This document shows positions 7,059-9,749 of a DNA stretch of 9,749 bases, piece after piece (within the stretch, counting starts at the first letter, position 1; every line of letters starts with the position of its first letter). The translations under genes were made by a program, and so were the position numbers. Under the pieces are notes generated by a model that did no database searches, was not told the DNA's origin, and saw nothing but the letters and a program-made list of their open reading frames with translations. Source of the DNA: Bacteroidaceae bacterium (GTDB lineage: Bacteria > Bacteroidota > Bacteroidia > Bacteroidales > Bacteroidaceae); NCBI GenBank assembly GCA_030843315.1, contig JAUUPT010000109.1, positions 1 through 9,749 of the forward strand, written 5' to 3'.

Positions 7059-7760
7059 TCACCGCTTCATAAACTCCCGTCGCTCTTCTTCGGGGAACTT
7101 CTCTATGGAGTAGCGTAGCATGGTGCGCGGCATCACCGTGCAATGCTTCTCCAGGAACTGCACCAACAGGTCTTTATCGCGCTTGCCCATCTCACGAAGC
7201 ATCCAGCCTACGGCTTTCTGCATCAAGTCGTGCTTGTGATGGAGAAGGCGTTCGGAGAGAGAGAGAATATCGATGAAATCGTTGTTCCGGATAAGTGTGC
7301 AGGTGGAGACGACGGCGATGCGCTGATCCCAAAGCAGAGGGCTGTCTGCCAGGCGGTAAAGGTCTTGGCGGGGTTTGTCTTTCAGGTACTCACCCACAAT
7401 GCCGGGGGCGGAGAGGTCTACTAAATCCCAGTTGTTGATGCGGGCGGTTTGCGTGAGGTAGAAGTCGTATATGGCTTTTCTACTCTTTTCATCGCTCTTT
7501 TTGAAGCGTTCCACCAGCATCAGCAAAGCACAGAGGCGGCACTCGTGCCACTCGCTTTGAAGCAACGCTGCCATTACCTCGAATGGGGCATCTTTGTGGT
7601 GCTTCGCTACGGTACGGGTATTGGGAACCACGACACCCAGGAATTTGTCACCTTCTCCGTACTGTCCTTTTCCGGTTTTGAAGAAGCGGGGAAGGTATTC
7701 CCGCTTCACGGGGTCGATGTATTGTTCCAGTTCGTGCTGGATTTCTTCAGCTCTTTGCAT
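7059..7760 (-). CDS. AlkD-family DNA alkylation repair glycosylase
   Basis: A 233-residue, mostly helical protein matching the AlkD/DNA alkylation repair (PF08713, HEAT-like repeat) family in length and motifs. Members excise N3- and N7-alkylated purines from DNA without flipping the base. The residues used by Bacillus cereus AlkD are all present at matching spacing: W111 and D115 in INNWDLVDLSAP, R147 in DQRIAVVS, and W186 in GWMLREMGK. It is therefore likely active, unlike family members that have lost these residues. A good Bacteroides -7 box lies 23 bp upstream of the ATG, between this gene and the kinase, so it can be transcribed alone. ruvB, another repair gene, follows after 146 bp. 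Start is the only ATG near the promoter. Family very sure; exact lesion range unknown. Confidence 0.93.
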   Translation of the reverse strand: MQRAEEIQHELEQYIDPVKREYLPRFFKTGKGQYGEGDKFLGVVVPNTRTVAKHHKDAPFEVMAALLQSEWHECRLCALLMLVERFKKSDEKSRKAIYDFYLTQTARINNWDLVDLSAPGIVGEYLKDKPRQDLYRLADSPLLWDQRIAVVSTCTLIRNNDFIDILSLSERLLHHKHDLMQKAVGWMLREMGKRDKDLLVQFLEKHCTVMPRTMLRYSIEKFPEEERREFMKR

Positions 7761-7783
7761 GCTTTTCAGTCTTTAGTCTGCTG

Positions 7784-7791
7784 CAAAAGTA
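7784..7791 (-). promoter_or_regulatory. Candidate -7 promoter box for the alkD-like gene
   Basis: On the minus strand the 42-bp gap between the kinase stop and the alkD-like ATG reads TACTTTTGCA, an exact match to the Bacteroides -7 consensus TAnnTTTG followed by the common GCA. Transcription would start a few bases further on, giving a leader of roughly 15-20 bases. No clear TTTG sits 19-20 bases upstream, where the sequence is the end of the kinase gene, so the -33 element is weak. Confidence 0.5.
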
Positions 7792-7802
7792 GCTTTTTCC
7801 TG

Positions 7803-9749
7803 TCAGACTTTCTGCATCGGTATGCAGAAAAGGAAGCGGGTTCCTCGGGTATATTCCTTATCAATAATGAGGTAACCACCCAACTTCTTGGCTATGATGC
7901 GCGAAACGGACAGCCCGAGCCCTGTGCCCTGGCTAAAGTCGTTCAGCTTGACAAAGCGCTCGAAAACGTGTTCCTGCTCGGAAACAGGGATGCCTATTCC
8001 GGTATCTGTAACCGTAAAGAGCAGCTGTTTCTCCTTCTCTTTCACCTCATAGGCGAGCGTGACGGAACCTTCTTTGGTAAACTTCGACGCATTGTTCAGC
8101 AAATTCTCAAGCACCTGCACGATATAGCTATGATTGCTGTTGACAACCAGCTCCTCACAACCCGGCTCGAAGAGTACTTTTACATCCGGGGAGAACAGAG
8201 CTTCGGTCAGTTCCATCGAGGACTGGCAACAGGCATTGACGTCGACGGCATAATAGTTAATCTCCATATTGCTTTCCAGTGCGGAGATTTCAAGGATATC
8301 GCCCACCAGTTTCAGCAGCAGTTTACTGTTGCTCTCTATCAGCCCTACGTATTGCTGGAGTTCTTCATTATCCTGCAACATATCTACCAGCACACCGGAG
8401 AATCCGACAATGGAGTTGAGCGGAGTACGAATCTCGTGAGACATATTCTGAATGAACACCGTTTTCATCCAGTTACTCTGTTCCGCCACTTCCTTGGCTT
8501 TGTTCAGTTCTTCTTTCGCTTCAATGAGGATGCGGTTCTTTTCGTCCAGTTTGTCTTTCGACCGTCGCAGTTTGTCGTTGAGCGTCCGCTGCTTCAACCA
8601 GAAGAAGAAAACAAGGAGCAGGATTCCTACGACAGAGAAGAGGATAATCCGGGTATTCTGAAGCTGCTCTTCCTGAGAAATCTTCTCCAACCGGATCTTT
8701 TCGGCATTAAGCTGTTGCAGGTTCAGCATCGTGGCAAACTCGCTGGTCGTGATTTCTTCGTTCTTTTCTTTCTCTTTCTTTTGTTCTTGCAGATATCCTC
8801 GATACAGGTCTGCCGCCTCTTCCTTACGCCCCATCTCCCAAAGAATATCCGCCTTCTTCTTCCTTAGTCCCACCAAACTGGTCAGACTGTTGGTTTTCGC
8901 CAGTGCCTCCTCCTGCTTCTCCAGCAGTGCAAGAGCTTCGGTATAGTTGCCCACTTTCCAGTAATAGTCCAGTTCCACGTCATAGAGGTAATGCAGATGC
9001 CGCCTCAATGACGGATCGTTTGCAAACATTTGCCTGCACTCTTCCAATGCCTGATAGGCAGCTACCGCATTATCCTGCGCCAGATAGAGCGAAACGTACA
9101 CCATCTTTGCCGTCACCTCGTGATAGGAAGATTTGGAGGCGTCGAGCGCTTTCTTCAGCAGTGCAGGCGCTTTCTCCGGTTCACCCAAGTCGATAAGGAT
9201 TTTTGCGGCATCGCTGTACTGGAAAGCGATATGATACCTTGTGACACCCCTCTCGAAGAGCTGTATCTCCTTCAACATAAACTCCAGGGATTTTTTCGGC
9301 AACCCTTTTGCAGAATAGATATTGGTCAATGCAGAATAGCATTCGGCAATACTCGCCAAGTTACCCTCCTCTTCAGCCTCCTTCAGCATCTTCTCGGCCT
9401 CGAGAAGGGCTATATTATATTCTCCCTGCATGAGGTAGTAATTGACCAGTCTGGCAGACCATGCCCAATAGTAAAGTTCAGGGTTCTTGATATGCCGGGC
9501 ATAGCGCTTCAAGCGATTCACCCCGGCTATGACGCTGTCCGTGCGGTTCTCACCCTGCCCGTAATAATAATAATCCAACTTCGCGCCCAAAGCAAATTTA
9601 GTCATTACAGTGTCATTAGCCTTGGCAGCCAAATCCAGCAGTGTATCCGATGCTGCCAATACACTGGGATTAGTGGGGTCATTAAAGTTCCTGTTGTAAT
9701 AATCGCGTGCAATTTTAATCAGGGTAGAATCTACCCCCTGCGCATAGAT
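7803..9749 (-). CDS. TPR-containing sensor histidine kinase, missing its extreme N-terminus
   Basis: The frame is open to the right edge, giving 648 visible residues; the gene starts beyond 9749. The first visible residues, IYAQG, look like the end of a signal peptide, so perhaps only 15-25 residues are missing. Order in visible numbering: helical repeats of TPR type (about 10-320), a charged coiled coil (about 320-365), one membrane segment (about 367-384), a second coiled coil (385-425), a HisKA domain with the phospho-accepting H438 in NMSHEIRTPLN, and a HATPase domain. The HATPase shows an N box around 545-557 (N549, N553), G1 DTGIGIP from 582, F box FERF at 596 and G2 GTGLGLS from 608. 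The TPR part is probably periplasmic. There is no receiver or DNA-binding domain and no response regulator in the window, so the partner is unknown. A TTG codon at 9659 is internal, not the start. Kinase call sure; signal unknown. Confidence 0.95.
   Translation of the reverse strand: MYAQGVDSTLIKIARDYYNRNFNDPTNPSVLAASDTLLDLAAKANDTVMTKFALGAKLDYYYYGQGENRTDSVIAGVNRLKRYARHIKNPELYYWAWSARLVNYYLMQGEYNIALLEAEKMLKEAEEEGNLASIAECYSALTNIYSAKGLPKKSLEFMLKEIQLFERGVTRYHIAFQYSDAAKILIDLGEPEKAPALLKKALDASKSSYHEVTAKMVYVSLYLAQDNAVAAYQALEECRQMFANDPSLRRHLHYLYDVELDYYWKVGNYTEALALLEKQEEALAKTNSLTSLVGLRKKKADILWEMGRKEEAADLYRGYLQEQKKEKEKNEEITTSEFATMLNLQQLNAEKIRLEKISQEEQLQNTRIILFSVVGILLLVFFFWLKQRTLNDKLRRSKDKLDEKNRILIEAKEELNKAKEVAEQSNWMKTVFIQNMSHEIRTPLNSIVGFSGVLVDMLQDNEELQQYVGLIESNSKLLLKLVGDILEISALESNMEINYYAVDVNACCQSSMELTEALFSPDVKVLFEPGCEELVVNSNHSYIVQVLENLLNNASKFTKEGSVTLAYEVKEKEKQLLFTVTDTGIGIPVSEQEHVFERFVKLNDFSQGTGLGLSVSRIIAKKLGGYLIIDKEYTRGTRFLFCIPMQKV
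7809..7830. repeat. Perfect inverted repeat over the last codons of the kinase gene
   Basis: TTTCTGCAT (7809-7817) and ATGCAGAAA (7822-7830) are exact reverse complements with a 4-base loop. It encodes the end of the kinase (codons for F-C-I-P-M-Q-K), just before its stop. In mRNA it would fold into a 9-bp hairpin about 20 bp upstream of the alkD-like promoter box. It could slow or end kinase transcription, but there is no T-run directly after it. Confidence 0.4.

Noticed and set aside
8761..8782. A 22-base polypyrimidine tract (polypurine on the coding strand)
   Set aside because: It encodes the Lys/Glu-rich coiled coil of the kinase and is explained by that composition; no exact tandem unit is present.
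7449..8867. A 472-codon open frame on the + strand opposite the kinase and the alkD-like gene
   Set aside because: It spans two real genes that carry clear catalytic motifs, crosses their intergenic gap, and its translation is a Phe/His/Gln-rich mix with no recognisable domain. It is an antisense by-product of codon use in the real genes.
9657..9659. TTG as the start of the sensor kinase
   Set aside because: The frame continues without a stop for 30 more codons to the window edge and begins with a signal-peptide-like YAQ ending, so the true start is upstream.
1..9749. Signs of a defence system, phage, integron, insertion sequence or CRISPR array
   Set aside because: No transposase, integrase, nuclease-toxin, reverse transcriptase or spaced direct repeats are seen; all genes belong to ordinary chromosomal families with uniform base composition.

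Overview
The window is a stretch of Bacteroidales chromosome, most likely Bacteroides. Four things point there: an S46 dipeptidyl-peptidase, an outer-membrane beta-barrel protein with a Bacteroidetes-type tail, a TPR-containing sensor kinase, and a TAnnTTTG-type -7 promoter box followed by GCA, in place of an E. coli -10. Genes are densely packed, there are no mobile elements, RNA genes or CRISPR arrays, and no gene-free gap is longer than about 150 bp. I see an ordinary core-genome region, not a defence island or mobile island.

Layout. The left edge (1-745, + strand) holds the 3' end of an outer-membrane beta-barrel/TonB-dependent receptor-like gene. It converges, with a 9-bp gap, on a run of six genes all on the minus strand. 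In transcription order (right to left) these are: a TPR sensor histidine kinase cut by the right edge (9749-7803); an AlkD-type DNA glycosylase (7760-7059); ruvB (6912-5872); a MOP-superfamily polysaccharide/lipid flippase with a GTG start (5778-4333); a DUF389 (TIGR00341-like) membrane protein (4324-2954); and a secreted S46 dipeptidyl-peptidase of the DPP7 type (2890-755).

How they fit together. The alkD-like gene and ruvB are both DNA-repair functions, covering removal of alkylated bases and Holliday-junction branch migration. The alkD-like gene has its own candidate promoter box just upstream, so it is probably separate from the kinase. The flippase and DUF389 genes are 8 bp apart and almost certainly co-transcribed, which hints at a shared envelope role, but no glycosyltransferases or capsule genes are nearby. 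The DPP7-like enzyme is exported and would release dipeptides from peptides in the periplasm for amino-acid nutrition. The kinase has no receiver or DNA-binding domain, so its response regulator is elsewhere or just outside the window.

The short intergenic regions hold most of the unexplained structure. There is a four-copy 7-bp tandem repeat directly in front of the flippase GTG start, an AT-rich 21-bp palindrome upstream of ruvB, a GC-rich CCCC/GGGG element between the DUF389 and DPP7 genes, a 22-bp palindrome over the last codons of the kinase, and a short hairpin spanning the convergent stop codons at about 741-756. None of these amounts to a clear new system; they are modest leads.
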